A stretch of DNA of 64,000 bases from Arthrobacter cupressi (GTDB lineage Bacteria > Actinomycetota > Actinomycetes > Actinomycetales > Micrococcaceae), in contig NZ_FNEI01000004.1 of assembly GCF_900099975.1 (NCBI RefSeq), positions 1 through 64,000 of the forward strand. The letters are read 5' to 3'. Positions 9,150-22,886 of this stretch are shown here, piece after piece (the first letter of the stretch is position 1; each line of letters begins with the position of its first letter). Position numbers and translations under genes: made by a program. Below the pieces are notes generated by a model, which was given only the letters and a program-made list of their open reading frames with translations, was not told the origin of the DNA and did not search any database.

Positions 9150-10907
9150 TCAGGTCCGTACGACGGCGGCCGTCTCACCCGGGAGGGTCAGCGTGCCGCC
9201 TTCCAACGCCACGGCGGGATCCGTGGCGAGCAGCAGGCCGCCGTCGAGGTCGGTGGACAACGGGTCCGCACCGAAGTTGCACACCACCCGCACGCTGCCA
9301 CGCACCAGTTCAAGCCAGCGTTCGTCCTCGTTGAAGTCCACATCGGTGGCTTCGAAGCCGCCGTCGGTGAGTTCCGGCGTCGTGCGCCGCAGGGCCCCGA
9401 GGTCCCGGTACAGCGCGAGCAGCCGGGCATGGTCTCCCTGCCCGGTTTCCTCCCACTTGAGCTTGGAACGCAGGAAGGTTTCCGGGTCCTGCGGGTTCGG
9501 CACCAGGGCCGGGTCCCAGCCCATGCGCTCGAATTCCTTGAGGCGGCCTTCCGCCGTGGCCTTGCCCAGCCATTCTTCGGGGTGGGAGGTGAAGAACTGC
9601 CAGGGGGTCGAGGCGCCGAATTCCTCACCCATGAACAGCATGGGCGTGAATGGGGAAGTCATGGTCAGCACCGCGGCCAGGGCCAGGCGCCCGTAGGACA
9701 GCGACGCACTGAGCCGGTCGCCGGCGGCCCGGTTGCCGATCTGGTCGTGGTTCTGGTTGCAGACCACAAGCGCGGCCGGATGGGCGAGGTCCTGCCGGAT
9801 GGGCCGTCCGTGGTGCCGGGCGCGGAAGCTGGAGTAGCTGCCGTCGTGGAAGAAGCCGTGCCGCAGCACCTTCGCCAGGACGGCCAGGGAGGCGAAATCG
9901 GCGTAGTAACCCGCGGTCTCGCCCGTCAGGTTCACGTGGACTGCATGGTGGAAGTCGTCGCTCCACTGGCCCGCGAGCCCGTAGCCGTTGGCCTGCCGCG
10001 GGTAGATGAGGCGCGGATTGTTGAGGTCCGATTCGGCGATCAGGGTCTTGGGAATGCCAGTGTCCGCCGCGATGCGGTCGGCCAGGACCGCCAGGTCCTC
10101 CAGGATGTGCACCGCGCGTTCGTCGCGGAGGGCGTGGACGGCGTCGAGCCGCAGCCCGTCCACGTGGTACTCCCGCAGCCACATCTCGGCGTTGTCCAGG
10201 ATGTAGCGGCGCACCTCGTCTGAGTCCGGCCCGTCCAGGTTCACCGAGTCACCCCAGGTGTTGCCGGGACCGGACTTGAGGTAGGGACCGAACTTCGGCA
10301 GGTAATTGCCGCTGGGTCCCAGGTGGTTGTAGACGACGTCCTGGATGACGCCCAGCCCCGCGGCGTGGGCTGCGTCCACGAAGCGCTGGTAGCCGGCAGG
10401 ACCGCCGTACAGTTCGTGGACCGCGTACCACAGCACGCCATCGTAGCCCCAGTTGTGGGTGCCGTTGAAGGCGTTGACCGGCAGCAACTCCACGAAGTCG
10501 ACGCCGAGCTCCACCAGGTAGTCAAGCTTTCCGATGGCCGCGTCGAAGGTGCCCTCGGGGGTGAACGTGCCGATGTGCAGCTCGTAAATGAGCGAACCGC
10601 TCAGGCCGCGGCCTGCCCAGCCGCCGTCCTGCCAGCGGTGCGCCCCGGCGTCGAACCCTGCGGACAGGCTGTGCACGCCTTCGGGCTGCCTTCGGGAGCG
10701 CGGGTCGGCGAACGGCCCTTCCCCGTCCACGAGGTAGCCGTAAGGCACGCCGTCCCCGCCCTGGAACCCGGGCGCCCGCCACCAGCCGGCGGCCGGCTCG
10801 GGAAGTCTCTCCATCGGGTACTCCCCACCGCTGGACACCAGGGCCAGGGAACCCGCCGCCGGCGCCCAGACATCGTACGGGCTCGGTGCGGTGGCGTGGT
10901 CCGGCAT
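9150..10907 (-). CDS. treZ: malto-oligosyltrehalose trehalohydrolase
   Basis: 585 residues, a GH13 enzyme that releases trehalose from maltooligosyltrehalose, the last step of the TreXYZ route from glycogen. The N-terminal carbohydrate-binding domain covers about 1-100. Catalytic residues lie in [14 protein letters not shown] (nucleophile Asp), TLIAESDLN (acid Glu) and [21 protein letters not shown] precedes the ATG. It is the third gene of treX-treY-treZ on the minus strand, 47 bases after treY. Length and motif set match the family, with nothing missing. Confidence 0.95.
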   Translation of the reverse strand: MPDHATAPSPYDVWAPAAGSLALVSSGGEYPMERLPEPAAGWWRAPGFQGGDGVPYGYLVDGEGPFADPRSRRQPEGVHSLSAGFDAGAHRWQDGGWAGRGLSGSLIYELHIGTFTPEGTFDAAIGKLDYLVELGVDFVELLPVNAFNGTHNWGYDGVLWYAVHELYGGPAGYQRFVDAAHAAGLGVIQDVVYNHLGPSGNYLPKFGPYLKSGPGNTWGDSVNLDGPDSDEVRRYILDNAEMWLREYHVDGLRLDAVHALRDERAVHILEDLAVLADRIAADTGIPKTLIAESDLNNPRLIYPRQANGYGLAGQWSDDFHHAVHVNLTGETAGYYADFASLAVLAKVLRHGFFHDGSYSSFRARHHGRPIRQDLAHPAALVVCNQNHDQIGNRAAGDRLSASLSYGRLALAAVLTMTSPFTPMLFMGEEFGASTPWQFFTSHPEEWLGKATAEGRLKEFERMGWDPALVPNPQDPETFLRSKLKWEETGQGDHARLLALYRDLGALRRTTPELTDGGFEATDVDFNEDERWLELVRGSVRVVCNFGADPLSTDLDGGLLLATDPAVALEGGTLTLPGETAAVVRT

Positions 10908-10954
10908 GGTTTCCCCCTGTGGTGGATGTCCTGTTGTGAAGGTGGTTGGAAGGA

Positions 10955-13270
10955 TCAGCGGGCGGGCACCAGCAGGGCCACGGGATAGTCGGCGAGCAAC
11001 TGCCCGACGGCGGCCGCTCCGGCAGGATGGGCCCGTCCCGTGAGCTCGTCGGTGTACCCGGCCGGCAGCTCGATCACGGTATCCCGCCAGCCGCCGCCGA
11101 GCTCCAGCCGTTTCGGCAGGCGGGTCGCGACCGTGACGGCCCCGCCGCCGTCGGCGCCACGGTCGAAAGCGATGACATGGTCCGCCGCCGACCCGGCCGC
11201 GGCCAGGGGCCGGTAGCCGCCGAACAGCTCCGGCCGGTCGCGGCGCAGCCGCAGGGCACGGGAAACCACCAGCAGTTTCGTGTCCTCGTCAGTGAACGAC
11301 GCCGGCCGCTCGCCGCCGTCGAGCCGTTCCAGGGCGGCGGCCCGCGCCGCGAAGTCGACCGGCCGCCGGTTGTCCGGGTCGGTAAGGGAGCCGTCCCGGA
11401 ACTCCGTGCCCTGGTACACATCGGGCACGCCGGGCATGGTCAGCTGCACGAGTTTGGCCGAGAGCGAGTTGGACCAGCCGTATGGTTCGAGTTCCGCGAC
11501 GAATCCGGCCAGGAGAGCGGCCACCTCCGGGACGTCGAAGGCGGCGTCGACGGCGGCGGCCACTTCCGCTTCGAAGGCGGTGTCCGGGTCGGTCCAGTTC
11601 GTGGAGTTGCCGGCTTCGCGGGCCGCCTTGAGCGCGAACGCCTGCAGCCGTTCGCGGCTGGCCGGCCAGGCGCCTGCGATGGCCTGCCACAGGAGCGCCG
11701 CGAACGGGCCGTCGGGAATGGGGGCCAGCTCCTGCACCCGGTCCAGGAAGGCGGCCCACTCCGGCACGGCCTCCGAGATGACGGAGATCCGCGCCCGGGT
11801 GTCTTCGCTGCGCTTGGTGTCGTGCGTGGTGAGGGTGGTCATGGACAGCGGAAGGCGGGACTGGCGGCGGGCCATGCGGGTGTGGAATTCCGCGGGCGCC
11901 ACGGAGAATTCGGTGGGGTCGGCGCCCACTTCGGTGAGCGTGCCCAGCCGGGTGTACCGGAAGAAGGCGGTGTCCTCCACGCCCTTGGCCATGACCATGC
12001 CGGAGGTCTGCTGGAAGCGGCGGCCAGGTTCCTCCCCGGCATCCAGGAGGATGGGGAGCAGCTGCCGCAGCACCGGTTCGAGGTCCGGCCGGGCCCGTCC
12101 GGCGTCCTCCACCGCTTCCACGAGGATGTCCTTGCCGTGCGGCAGGTAGGTCCGGTACACGGGGAATGCGGCGATGGTTTCGGCGAGGGCATCGGCCACG
12201 GCGGACCGCGGGAGCTCCGGGGTGTCCGGGATGCGCCGGGCCAGCCGGAGGATCTCCGAGCGCAGGATGCCGTCCGTGATGCGCCGCTTGGTGCCGTGGA
12301 TCATCTCCTGGTAGTCCGGCGGTGCGGCCTGGCCGCGCAGGCGGGCATCAAGGGCGTCCAGCTGCGGTCCGGCGTCGGGATCGATGAAAAGCCGGTCGAC
12401 GTCGGCGAGCGCGTCGTACCCCGTGGTCCCCTCACAGTCGAACGTCTCCGGCAACTCCTCCCCCGGTTCCAGGATCTTCTCCACCAGCACGTAGGCGCCG
12501 CCAGCCGCTTGTTTGAGCCTCGCCAGGTAGCCGGCCGGGTCGGCGAGCCCGTCGGGGTGGTCCACCCGCAGCCCGTCGACGAGCCCATCCCGGAACCACC
12601 GGCTGATCTCGGCGTGCGTTTCCTCGAACACCCACGGAACCTCGACCCGCACACCGGCCAAGGTGCTGACGGCGAAGAAGCGGCGGTAGTTCAGTTCGGC
12701 GTCGGCCCGGCGCCAGCCCACCAGCTCGTAGTGCTGGCGCGCGTGGACCTCCCGGGGGCTGTCCCCGGGCGTGTGGCTGCCCTCGGCCAGAGGGAAGCGG
12801 TGCTCGTAGTAGCGCAGTTCGCCGTCGTCAATCTCCAACTGGTCCAGATCGTCGTCGCTGCCCAGCACGGGGATCCGGATCCTGCCGCCCGCGGCGTCCC
12901 AGTCGACGTCGAACGCCTCCGAGTACCGTGAGGCGCGGCCTTCCTTCAGCAGCGACCACCACCAAGCGTTCTGCGGCGGCGAGGCCACCCCCATGTGGTT
13001 CGGGACGATGTCCACCAGCACGCCCAGGCCGTTCTTCCGGGCCGCCGCGGCGAGCGCCGCCAGCCCTTCCGGGCCGCCGCGGGCCGCGTCAATGGAGGAC
13101 AGGTCCGTGACGTCGTAGCCGTGCAGGGAGCCTTCCTCCGCCGTGAGGATCGGGGACACGTACACCCAGTCCACGCCGAGCGATCTGAGATAGCCGGTGA
13201 GCTCTGCGGCGTCCCCGAGGGTGAACCCGGGGCGGATCTGGAGCCGGTACGTGGAAACGGGTGTCTTCAT
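10955..13270 (-). CDS. treY: malto-oligosyltrehalose synthase
   Basis: 771 residues from ATG 13270 ([18 protein letters not shown]), where AAAGGG precedes the start; the open frame further upstream lies inside treX. TreY is a GH13 intramolecular transglucosylase that turns the reducing end of a maltodextrin into an alpha,alpha-1,1 trehalosyl unit. Motifs are [21 protein letters not shown] (nucleophile) and [15 protein letters not shown] (acid). The extended C-terminal subdomains give the usual length over 700. It begins two bases after the treX stop, so the two are translationally coupled. Its product feeds TreZ. Confidence 0.95.
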   Translation of the reverse strand: MKTPVSTYRLQIRPGFTLGDAAELTGYLRSLGVDWVYVSPILTAEEGSLHGYDVTDLSSIDAARGGPEGLAALAAAARKNGLGVLVDIVPNHMGVASPPQNAWWWSLLKEGRASRYSEAFDVDWDAAGGRIRIPVLGSDDDLDQLEIDDGELRYYEHRFPLAEGSHTPGDSPREVHARQHYELVGWRRADAELNYRRFFAVSTLAGVRVEVPWVFEETHAEISRWFRDGLVDGLRVDHPDGLADPAGYLARLKQAAGGAYVLVEKILEPGEELPETFDCEGTTGYDALADVDRLFIDPDAGPQLDALDARLRGQAAPPDYQEMIHGTKRRITDGILRSEILRLARRIPDTPELPRSAVADALAETIAAFPVYRTYLPHGKDILVEAVEDAGRARPDLEPVLRQLLPILLDAGEEPGRRFQQTSGMVMAKGVEDTAFFRYTRLGTLTEVGADPTEFSVAPAEFHTRMARRQSRLPLSMTTLTTHDTKRSEDTRARISVISEAVPEWAAFLDRVQELAPIPDGPFAALLWQAIAGAWPASRERLQAFALKAAREAGNSTNWTDPDTAFEAEVAAAVDAAFDVPEVAALLAGFVAELEPYGWSNSLSAKLVQLTMPGVPDVYQGTEFRDGSLTDPDNRRPVDFAARAAALERLDGGERPASFTDEDTKLLVVSRALRLRRDRPELFGGYRPLAAAGSAADHVIAFDRGADGGGAVTVATRLPKRLELGGGWRDTVIELPAGYTDELTGRAHPAGAAAVGQLLADYPVALLVPAR

Positions 13271-13272
13271 GG

Positions 13273-15561
<2,289 letters not shown>

Positions 15562-15571
15562 CGCTTCTCCT

Positions 15572-17260
15572 TCAGGTAGCGGACAAGGTTCCGCCGCCCG
15601 CGCGAGGCGGTGCGGCGATGTGCCAAAGTAACACGGCCGCATGACGGATTGGGTCGCGGCCCGTCATCGATACGCTACGTGACCTTGTCCCCGTTCCCCA
15701 GGCCGGCCAGCGTTCCGGGAGCTCCCGCAGGAGGGCACGGGCCGTCAGCGGCCCGCCGTCCGACGCCCGGCTACCGGCGCGTCCGTGCAGGCTGGCAGCC
15801 ACAGCTGCTGCCGCGGCCCACCGGTCCTCCGGGGCGATTCCGAGCGCGGCGAAAGGCCCGTCGTCGTCCATGGCGGTTTCCGCGTATTGCGCTGCCAGCG
15901 AACCGAGCAGCCCGGCCAGCACATCACCGCTGCCGGCCGTCGCGAGCCACGGCGTGCCTTCGGACTGGCTGAAAACCGCCCCCGACGGCGAGGCGACAAG
16001 TGTGGTGGCGCCCTTGAGGAGCACGGTGGCGCCGCTGTCCGTCGCAGCCAGGCGGGCAAAGTGCAGCGGCCGGGACCCGACGTCGTCCCGCGTCACTGCC
16101 GCTTCCCCGCGGGCGGTGTGGCGCCTCGACAGGAACGCGGCCAGTTCGCCGGCGTGCGGGGTGAGGATCCAGTGGGCGGGGCAGCGGGCGGGGAGCACCC
16201 CGAGCGCTCCGGCGTCGACGACGACGGGCTGGCCGGCTGCCCGGGCCGCCTCCAGCGTGTCGCGGACGCGCCGGAGCTGTTCGTCGCCGTCGGGCTCGCC
16301 AGGTTCCGGGTCCGGGATTCCCGGACCAAGGAGCCAGGCCTGGACCCGGCCGGGGCTTCCCTCCTCCACGACCGCCTCGGGCGTGCGGGCCAGGACGTGC
16401 CGGGCCACGCTTCCCGGTCCGAGGTAGCGCACCATCCCGGCCCCGGTCGCAGAAGCGCTTTGGACCGAGAGCACCGCGGCCCCGGGGTAGCGTTCCGAGC
16501 CGGCCACCACGCCGAGCACTCCCCTGCTGTATTTGTGGTCCCGTCGGCCGGGCGACGGGACCAGGGCCGTGAGATCCGGGGCCTCCAAACGCAGCAGCGA
16601 CGCCGCCGGAAGCCTGTGCTCAATGCCGATCCGGACCAGTTCAACGCGCCCGGCGTACTCCTCGCCGGGGTCGGCCAGCAGCCCGGCCTTGATCCCGCCG
16701 AAGGTGACCGTCACGTCGGCCGGCAGCACGGGCCAGTGCACCTCGCCGGTGTCCGCGTCCACGCCGCTTGGGATGTCGCAGGCCACCACCAGTGCTGGCC
16801 GGAGTTCCTGGAGCAGGGACACCAGTTCCGCCGCGGCGCCGCGCAGGCCGCCGCGCGCCCCGGTGCCCAGCACCGAGTCGATGATGGCGTCGTCGCCGGC
16901 GGTGAGCACGGCAAGCTCTTCGGCGTTCTCCGGAGCGAGCCGGTGCGCGCGTCCGCCGGCCGAGAGGAAAGCGGCCAGCGCCTCGGGGTGGGCCGCATCC
17001 GCGGTGAGGACCGCCGTCGTGCGCATCCCCCGGGACGCGAGTTTCGCTGCGGCGAAGAGACCGTCGCCGCCGTTGTTGCCTTTGCCGGCCAGCACGGTCA
17101 CGGCGGAGCCGTAGATCCGGCGGCCGCGGCGCTGCAGTTCACGGACGACGGCGGCCGCCAGCCCGTGCGCTGCCCGTTGCATGAGAACAGCGCCCTCACC
17201 GGAGTCCAGGAGCGGTTGTTCCGCTTCCCTGACCTGTGTTCCGGTGAAGGCGCTGATCAT
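15572..17260 (-). CDS. nnr: bifunctional NAD(P)HX epimerase/dehydratase
   Basis: 562 residues fusing two repair enzymes. The N-terminal YjeF_N epimerase (about 1-215) shows LAGKGNNGGDGLFAAAKLAS and CDIPSGVDADTGE. The C-terminal ribokinase-like dehydratase (about 225-520) shows ILTPHAGELAAFL and the ATP/ADP-site loop ATAGSGDVLAGLLGSLA. Together they recover NAD(P)H from its hydrated form. The protein runs about 25 residues past the dehydratase domain with an Arg-rich tail. It follows acpS after 15 bases and precedes treX by 10, in the run glmS-acpS-nnr-treXYZ. The nnr/acpS/glmS linkage is common in actinobacteria. Confidence 0.93.
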   Translation of the reverse strand: MISAFTGTQVREAEQPLLDSGEGAVLMQRAAHGLAAAVVRELQRRGRRIYGSAVTVLAGKGNNGGDGLFAAAKLASRGMRTTAVLTADAAHPEALAAFLSAGGRAHRLAPENAEELAVLTAGDDAIIDSVLGTGARGGLRGAAAELVSLLQELRPALVVACDIPSGVDADTGEVHWPVLPADVTVTFGGIKAGLLADPGEEYAGRVELVRIGIEHRLPAASLLRLEAPDLTALVPSPGRRDHKYSRGVLGVVAGSERYPGAAVLSVQSASATGAGMVRYLGPGSVARHVLARTPEAVVEEGSPGRVQAWLLGPGIPDPEPGEPDGDEQLRRVRDTLEAARAAGQPVVVDAGALGVLPARCPAHWILTPHAGELAAFLSRRHTARGEAAVTRDDVGSRPLHFARLAATDSGATVLLKGATTLVASPSGAVFSQSEGTPWLATAGSGDVLAGLLGSLAAQYAETAMDDDGPFAALGIAPEDRWAAAAAVAASLHGRAGSRASDGGPLTARALLRELPERWPAWGTGTRSRSVSMTGRDPIRHAAVLLWHIAAPPRAGGGTLSAT

Positions 17261-17275
17261 CGTGGTGTGGTTTTG

Positions 17276-17623
17276 TCAGCCTTCGGCGACGACCATGGCC
17301 GTGGCGATGCCGCCGTCATGGCTCATGGACAGGTGCCAGGTCTTGACCCCCTTGGCGTCGGCCACGGCGAGGACCGTGCCCTGGACCTTGATGGTGGGGC
17401 CGTTCTCATCCAGGCCGATCCAGCAGTCCTGCCAGTTCATGCCGGCCGGAGCGCCGAGCACCTTGGCCACGGCCTCCTTCGCCGCAAAGCGCGCCGCGAG
17501 GGACCGCACGTGGAGCTCCCGCTCGGCGGGCACGAACAGGCGGTCCCGCAGTCCGGGGGTCCGTTCGAGCTGCCGTTCGAACCGCTCGATGTCTACGACG
17601 TCTACTCCGATGCCAACAATCAT
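17276..17623 (-). CDS. acpS: holo-[acyl-carrier-protein] synthase
   Basis: 115 residues, the normal AcpS size. It transfers 4'-phosphopantetheine from CoA to the Ser of apo-[19 protein letters not shown] contains the Mg-binding Asp, [13 protein letters not shown] contains the catalytic Glu/Lys helix, and the C-terminus has HLSMSHDGG. It starts four bases after the glmS stop. CoA supply by coaA (25.9 kb) is in the same window but a separate unit. Confidence 0.95.
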   Translation of the reverse strand: MIVGIGVDVVDIERFERQLERTPGLRDRLFVPAERELHVRSLAARFAAKEAVAKVLGAPAGMNWQDCWIGLDENGPTIKVQGTVLAVADAKGVKTWHLSMSHDGGIATAMVVAEG

Positions 17624-17627
17624 GCGG

Positions 17628-19520
17628 TTATTCTACGGTCACGCTCTTCGCGAGGTTGCGAGGCTGGTCCACGTCGTAGCCCTTGGCTCCTGCCAGTTCC
17701 GCGGCGAAGATCTGCAGCGGAACCGTGGTCAGCAGCGGCATGAGCAGCGTGGGCGTCTCCGGGACGTAGAACACGTGCTCGGCGTAGTCGCGCACGGCTT
17801 CGTCGCCCTCTTCGGCGATCACCAGGGTCCGGGCGCCACGGGCGCGGACTTCCTGGATGTTGCTGACCACCTTGGAGTGCAGGGAATCGCGGCCGCGCGG
17901 GGACGGCACCACCACGAAGACCGGCTGGCCTTCGTCGATCAGGGCGATCGGGCCGTGCTTGAGCTCGCCGGCGGCGAAGCCTTCTGCGTGGATGTAGGCG
18001 ATTTCCTTCAGCTTCAGCGCACCCTCGAGTGCCACCGGGAAGCCGACGTGGCGGCCCAGGAACAGCACGGACTTTTCGTCCTTCATGCTGCGGGCGAGTT
18101 CGCGCAGCGGACCGGAGGCGTCCAGGATCTTCTGGATCTTGGCCGGGATCTTGGACAGGTCCGCGAGGACGTCCTTGATCTGGCCGGTAAAGATGTTGCC
18201 GCGCAGCTGGGCCAAGTAGAGGCCCAGCAGGTAGGCCGCGGTGATCTGGGCCAGGAAGGCCTTGGTGGAGGCCACGGCGATTTCCGGGCCGGCGTGCGTG
18301 TAGAGCACGGCGTCGGATTCACGCGGAATGGTGGAGCCGTTGGTGTTGCAGATGGAAATGGTCTTGGCGCCCTGTTCGCGGGCGTAACGGACGGCCATCA
18401 GGGTGTCCATGGTTTCGCCGGACTGGCTGATGGAGACCACCAGGGTGTTGGCGTCAACGATCGGGTCGCGGTAGCGGAACTCGTGGGCAAGCTCCACCTC
18501 GGTGGGGATGCGGCACCAGTTCTCGATGGCGTACTTGGCCACGAGGCCGGCGTAGGCGGCGGTGCCGCAGGCCAGGACGATGATCTTGTCGACCTGCTTC
18601 AGGAGCTCGGGATCGATGCGGAGTTCGTCAAGGGTCAGCTTGCCGTTGAGGTCCGAGCGGCCCAGCAGGGTCTGAGCCACGGCGTCAGGCTGGTCGTGGA
18701 TTTCCTTCTCCATGAAGGAGTTGAAGCCGCCCTTTTCGGCAGATGCCGGGTCCCAGTCGACCGTGTATTCCTTGCCCTCGGCGGGGGCGCCGAAGAAGTC
18801 CGTGATGTCCACGGAGTCGGCGGTGATGGTGACGATCTGGTCCTGGCCCAGTTCGACGGCGCGGCGGGTGTAGTCGATGAAGCCCGAAACGTCGGAGCCG
18901 AGGAAGTTTTCGCCCTCGCCGAGGCCGACGACGAGCGGGGAGTTGCGGCGTGCCGCGACGACGACGCCGGGCTGGTCCGCGTGCACGGCCAGCAGGGTGA
19001 ACGCGCCTTCGAGGCGCTGGCAGGCAAGCTGCATGGCTTCGGTCAGGGATCCCTTGGAGGAATCGCCGCCGAGCTGGTTGCGGAAGATGTCGCCGAGCAG
19101 CGCGGCGGCGACCTCGGTGTCCGTTTCGGAGGCGAATTCGACGCCCTTGGCCAGGAGCTGCTGCTTCAGTTCCGCGAAGTTTTCGATGATGCCGTTGTGG
19201 ATCACGGCCAGGCGTCCGCCGTCGGCCAGGTGCGGGTGGGCGTTCCCGTCGGTGGGGCCGCCGTGGGTTGCCCAGCGGGTGTGACCGATGCCGGTCAGGG
19301 ATTCAGGCAGGGGCTGTGCCTCAAGTTCACCGAGGAGGTTTCCGAGCTTGCCCGCCTTCTTCCGGGACGAAATGGCGCCGTCGGCGACAACCGCCACGCC
19401 TGCCGAGTCGTAGCCGCGGTACTCCAGACGGCGCAGGCCTTCGAGGACGACATCCAGGGCTCCGTGTCCGGCGCCTGCCGGACGGGACGAATTACCAACA
19501 TAACCAACGATTCCACACAT
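17628..19520 (-). CDS. glmS: glutamine--fructose-6-phosphate aminotransferase (isomerising)
   Basis: 630 residues. The start is fixed at ATG 19520 because the protein must begin MCGIVGYVG: Met is removed and Cys becomes the N-terminal nucleophile of the glutaminase domain (about 1-240). Two SIS domains follow ([27 protein letters not shown]), ending in NLAKSVTVE. It makes glucosamine 6-phosphate, which GlmM (28.2 kb) turns into glucosamine 1-phosphate for peptidoglycan. No glmS riboswitch-like element is recognisable in the 83 bases upstream. A TAGGCT seven bases before ATG could be a leaderless -10. Confidence 0.96.
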   Translation of the reverse strand: MCGIVGYVGNSSRPAGAGHGALDVVLEGLRRLEYRGYDSAGVAVVADGAISSRKKAGKLGNLLGELEAQPLPESLTGIGHTRWATHGGPTDGNAHPHLADGGRLAVIHNGIIENFAELKQQLLAKGVEFASETDTEVAAALLGDIFRNQLGGDSSKGSLTEAMQLACQRLEGAFTLLAVHADQPGVVVAARRNSPLVVGLGEGENFLGSDVSGFIDYTRRAVELGQDQIVTITADSVDITDFFGAPAEGKEYTVDWDPASAEKGGFNSFMEKEIHDQPDAVAQTLLGRSDLNGKLTLDELRIDPELLKQVDKIIVLACGTAAYAGLVAKYAIENWCRIPTEVELAHEFRYRDPIVDANTLVVSISQSGETMDTLMAVRYAREQGAKTISICNTNGSTIPRESDAVLYTHAGPEIAVASTKAFLAQITAAYLLGLYLAQLRGNIFTGQIKDVLADLSKIPAKIQKILDASGPLRELARSMKDEKSVLFLGRHVGFPVALEGALKLKEIAYIHAEGFAAGELKHGPIALIDEGQPVFVVVPSPRGRDSLHSKVVSNIQEVRARGARTLVIAEEGDEAVRDYAEHVFYVPETPTLLMPLLTTVPLQIFAAELAGAKGYDVDQPRNLAKSVTVE

Positions 19521-19603
19521 GGACACAAGCCTAACTGTTCTCGGAGACAACGGAGGTGGGATGTCAGGCGAATGTGACGCATCACCTGCAATGAACGCGC
19601 AAC

Positions 19604-19647
19604 GGTGCGGCCCTCCCCGAACGGCCAGGTTCAGGGAGGGCCGCACC
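19604..19647 (-). terminator. terminator of the mtlA-mtlD unit
   Basis: Perfect 14-base arms (GGTGCGGCCCTCCC and complement) with a 16-base loop lie between the mtlD stop and glmS. Confidence 0.8.
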
Positions 19648-19672
19648 ATCAAGGCGTGTAACGGATTGGCGC

Positions 19673-20821
19673 CTAGAGTTCCGCCTTCCGGTCCGTAACG
19701 AGGCGAAGCACTCCGGCGTACAGCGGGTGTTCCGGTGCAATGCCGGTGATCTTCTGCGTGGCTTCGGCGGCGTCCAGCGTGGCCAGGGTTTCAGCCAGTT
19801 CCTTTGCTTCGTCGTCCGCGGGGTCGTCGAAGCGGAGCGCGGCGGACATCGCCCCCAGCAGGGCCACGGGCGTCTCCCCGCGCTCGGCGAGTTCCGCGGC
19901 CGGGCCGACGAACCGTTCATGCCGGCTCAGCTTCCGCAAGGGCGCACGGCCCACGCGAACTACCGTGTCCGGCAGGTGCGGGTTCGTGAAGCGGGACAGG
20001 ATCTTCTGCACGTACGCTTCCTGCTCGGCCTCGTCGAAACCATGCTTACCCACCAGCAGCGCCTTGGTTTCGTCAAGCACGGCCCGGACTTTCGCGGCTA
20101 CGGCGGGGTCCGCCATGGCATCGGAGATCTTTTCCAGCCCTGCCGCGTAGCCGAAGTAGGCCGCCGAGGCGTGGCCGGTGTTGACCGTGAACAGCTTGCG
20201 CTCAATGTACGGGCCCAACTCGTCCACGAACGTCGCCCCCGGGATCACCGGAGCGTTGCCGCCGAACGGGGTACGGTCGATGACCCATTCATGGAATGTC
20301 TCCACCGTGACGTCCAGGCCCTGGCCCGGCGCCTGGTTGGGGACAATCCGGTCCACTGCGGTATTGGCAAAGACCGCGACGGCGTCCAGGTCACCCGCCG
20401 ATTCGTCCCAGGCCGCCCGGACCTCCTCACGCAGGATGTCCGTGGCGTTGATGGCGTTTTCACACGCCATCACCTGCAGCGGCGGCAGCGAGGCCTTGCG
20501 GGCGGCGAGCCCGCGGGCAATCACCGGTGCCACGAACTTCAGGATGTGCGGGCCGACCGCCGTGGTGACCACGTCCGCCGTCGAGATTTCCTCGACGACG
20601 GCGGCTTCCTGGGTGCCGGAGTTCAGCGCGCGGAACCCGTCGACGGTCTTGGCCGCCGGGTTATCGCCGACCTCGTGCACCTCATAGCTGTCCGCGGCGG
20701 CGAGCTGGCTGATCAGCGCGTCCGCGACGTCTGCGAACACCACCTCATAGCCGGCCTCGTGCAGCAGCAGCCCCACGAATCCGCGCCCGATGTTGCCTGC
20801 CCCGAAATGGACTGCCCTCAC
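19673..20821 (-). CDS. mtlD: mannitol-1-phosphate 5-dehydrogenase
   Basis: 382 residues starting at GTG 20821, which overlaps the TAG of mtlA by one base (TAGTG), indicating coupled translation. It oxidises mannitol 1-phosphate from the PTS to fructose 6-phosphate with [17 protein letters not shown] is the Rossmann loop, and NTAVDRIVP plus the [17 protein letters not shown] stretch carry the catalytic Lys/Asn/His of the polyol long-chain dehydrogenases. Length matches E. coli MtlD. Confidence 0.95.
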   Translation of the reverse strand: MRAVHFGAGNIGRGFVGLLLHEAGYEVVFADVADALISQLAAADSYEVHEVGDNPAAKTVDGFRALNSGTQEAAVVEEISTADVVTTAVGPHILKFVAPVIARGLAARKASLPPLQVMACENAINATDILREEVRAAWDESAGDLDAVAVFANTAVDRIVPNQAPGQGLDVTVETFHEWVIDRTPFGGNAPVIPGATFVDELGPYIERKLFTVNTGHASAAYFGYAAGLEKISDAMADPAVAAKVRAVLDETKALLVGKHGFDEAEQEAYVQKILSRFTNPHLPDTVVRVGRAPLRKLSRHERFVGPAAELAERGETPVALLGAMSAALRFDDPADDEAKELAETLATLDAAEATQKITGIAPEHPLYAGVLRLVTDRKAEL

Positions 20822-22830
20822 TATGCGTTGACCTTTCCGAACAGCTCCAGGATTTCCTCGACCGTGCTGGCTTCCTCCAACTGGGCAACCTGTGCCTTGT
20901 TGGTGAAGATCTTCGCGATGGACGCGAGGATGTGGAGGTGTTCATTGTTGAGGCCGGCCACGCCGACCACGAACTTCACTTGCTTGCCGCCCCAGTCGAT
21001 GCCCTCGGGATAGCGGACGATTGACACCGCCGAGTGCTTGATGTGCACCTTGGCGTCGTTGGTTCCGTGTGGGATCGCCAGGAAGCTGCCCATGTAGGTG
21101 GACACAGACTCCTCGCGTTCGTGCATGGCCTGGACGTACGTGGTGTCCACGGCGCCGCGGTCCAGCAGCAGCTTCCCCGCTTCGTCGATGGCCGCGTCGC
21201 GGTCACGCGCGGTGCCGTCCAGGATCACGCTTTCAGGCAGCAGCACGCCCTTGCCCCCGACGGCGGCAGCCGACTCGGCGGCATGCGCACCCTGGGTTTG
21301 GGGTACTTGGGTCTCGACCGCACTGTCAACGTGGGCAGCTGCGGGGCCTTCCGTGTTGCTGGTCTTCACGAGCTCCACGATTTCGTCGTACTTGGGGCTG
21401 TTCATGAAGTTGTCCACCGAATAGTGAACGGCGCTCGAGGTCTTCGTCTGGGCGCGCTCCGTGAGGTCCTGGTGCGTAACCACCACATCGAAGGTGTCGC
21501 TGAGGTTGGCGATGGCCGAGTTGGTGACCTTGACGTCCGGGAAGCCGGCCGCCTTGATCTTGTTGCGCAGGACCGTGGCCCCCATCGCACTGGAACCCAT
21601 GCCGGCGTCGCAGGCGAACACGATGTTCTGGACCGGGCGGGTCAGGACGGCGACGTCGCTTCGCTCGCCGACCAGCGCGGAGGACACGGAGCTCTTCTTG
21701 CCCTTCATCGCTTCCATCCGGGCGGTTGCGGCGCTGAGGTCGTCCTCGCCTTTGTCCTTCGAGGTGCGGAGGATGAGGGAGGCGATCAGGAACGACACCG
21801 TTGCCGCCAGCACTACGGCGAGGATCACGCCGACGTAGCTGTCGCGCGACGTCTGGAAAAGGACCGCGAAAATCGATCCCGGAGCGGACGGAGCCACCAG
21901 CCCGGAGTTCGTGAGGGCGAGTGTTGCGATACCGGTCATGCCGCCCGCGATGGTGGCGAGGATCAAGATCGGCTTCATCAGCACGTACGGGAAGTAGATC
22001 TCGTGGATACCGCCGAGGAAGTGGATGATCGCGGCACCCGGAGCGGAAGCCTTGGCGGCGCCGCGGCCGAAGAACATGTAGGCCAGCAGCAAGCCAAGGC
22101 CCGGGCCGGGGTTCGCTTCGAGCAGGAACAGGATGGACTTGCCCTGCTCGAGGGACTGCTGGATGCCCAACGGCGTGAGCACTCCGTGGTTGATGGCGTT
22201 ATTGAGGAAGAGGACCTTGGCCGGTTCGATGAAGATGCTGGTCAGCGGCAGCAAGTTGTTGCTGACCAGGAACTGGACAACGTTTCCGGCGCCCTGGCTG
22301 AACCAAGTGACCAGCGGGGAAATGCCATAGAAGCCGAGCAGGGCCAGCAATGCGCCCCAGATGCCGGCGGAGAAGTTGTTCACCAGCATTTCGAAGCCGG
22401 GGCGGATCTTGCCGTCCCAGAGGGAGTCAAGCTTCTTGATGGTCCAGCCACCCAGCGGACCCATAATCATGGCGCCGATGAACATCGGAATGCCGGCGCC
22501 GACGATGACGCCCATGGTGGCGATGGCGCCCACGACGCCACCGCGGACGTCGTAGACGATCTTGCCGCCCGTATACCCGATGAGCAGCGGGAGGAGGTAC
22601 GTGATCATCGGGCCAACAAGGCCAACGTTGGGAACTCCTTCGGCGTTGGTGCCGAAGCCACCGAGCGCGGGCACGGGGATCCAGCCCTTTTCGATGAATA
22701 GGGCGGTGATGATGCCCCAGGCGATAAAGGCGCCGATGTTGGGCATGATCATGCCGGACAGGAATGTTCCGAATTTTTGGACGCGAACGCGCAGGCTGGT
22801 CCGGGGCTTTGCAACGGTCTCTGTTGCCAT
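20821..22830 (-). CDS. mtlA: PTS mannitol-specific EIICBA component
   Basis: 669 residues from ATG 22830. The membrane EIIC domain (about 15-355) has [15 protein letters not shown] (271-285) with the conserved His-Glu. The EIIB domain begins near 400 with the phosphorylated Cys407 ([14 protein letters not shown]). EIIA (about 525-669) has the phosphoryl His588 ([19 protein letters not shown]). All three are fused, as in E. coli MtlA, with a low-complexity linker at about 490-525. It takes up and phosphorylates mannitol using phosphate from EI and HPr encoded divergently at 23.7-25.7 kb. A TetR-type gene ends 56 bases upstream on the same strand. Confidence 0.95.
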   Translation of the reverse strand: MATETVAKPRTSLRVRVQKFGTFLSGMIMPNIGAFIAWGIITALFIEKGWIPVPALGGFGTNAEGVPNVGLVGPMITYLLPLLIGYTGGKIVYDVRGGVVGAIATMGVIVGAGIPMFIGAMIMGPLGGWTIKKLDSLWDGKIRPGFEMLVNNFSAGIWGALLALLGFYGISPLVTWFSQGAGNVVQFLVSNNLLPLTSIFIEPAKVLFLNNAINHGVLTPLGIQQSLEQGKSILFLLEANPGPGLGLLLAYMFFGRGAAKASAPGAAIIHFLGGIHEIYFPYVLMKPILILATIAGGMTGIATLALTNSGLVAPSAPGSIFAVLFQTSRDSYVGVILAVVLAATVSFLIASLILRTSKDKGEDDLSAATARMEAMKGKKSSVSSALVGERSDVAVLTRPVQNIVFACDAGMGSSAMGATVLRNKIKAAGFPDVKVTNSAIANLSDTFDVVVTHQDLTERAQTKTSSAVHYSVDNFMNSPKYDEIVELVKTSNTEGPAAAHVDSAVETQVPQTQGAHAAESAAAVGGKGVLLPESVILDGTARDRDAAIDEAGKLLLDRGAVDTTYVQAMHEREESVSTYMGSFLAIPHGTNDAKVHIKHSAVSIVRYPEGIDWGGKQVKFVVGVAGLNNEHLHILASIAKIFTNKAQVAQLEEASTVEEILELFGKVNA

Positions 22831-22886
22831 GTGAATTCCTAACGGTATCCCGCGACGGCGCGGGCTAGTCGATGCAGAGGCAGCCC

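Noticed and set aside
10946-12931. 661-residue plus-strand frame opposite treY
   Set aside because: It lies wholly antisense to a motif-complete treY, has biased low-complexity composition (Arg/Gly/Val) and no recognisable domain. It is a high-GC shadow frame.
15785-17743. 652-residue plus-strand frame opposite nnr
   Set aside because: Antisense to the NAD(P)HX repair gene, Arg/Gly-rich, with no domain seen.
17181-19577. 798-residue plus-strand frame opposite glmS/acpS
   Set aside because: Antisense to glmS and acpS, both with catalytic residues intact. Composition is typical of shadow frames and there is no ribosome site.
19521-19603. Possible glmS ribozyme/riboswitch upstream of glmS
   Set aside because: The gap is only 83 bases and shows no structure resembling the ribozyme, which is mainly found in Firmicutes.
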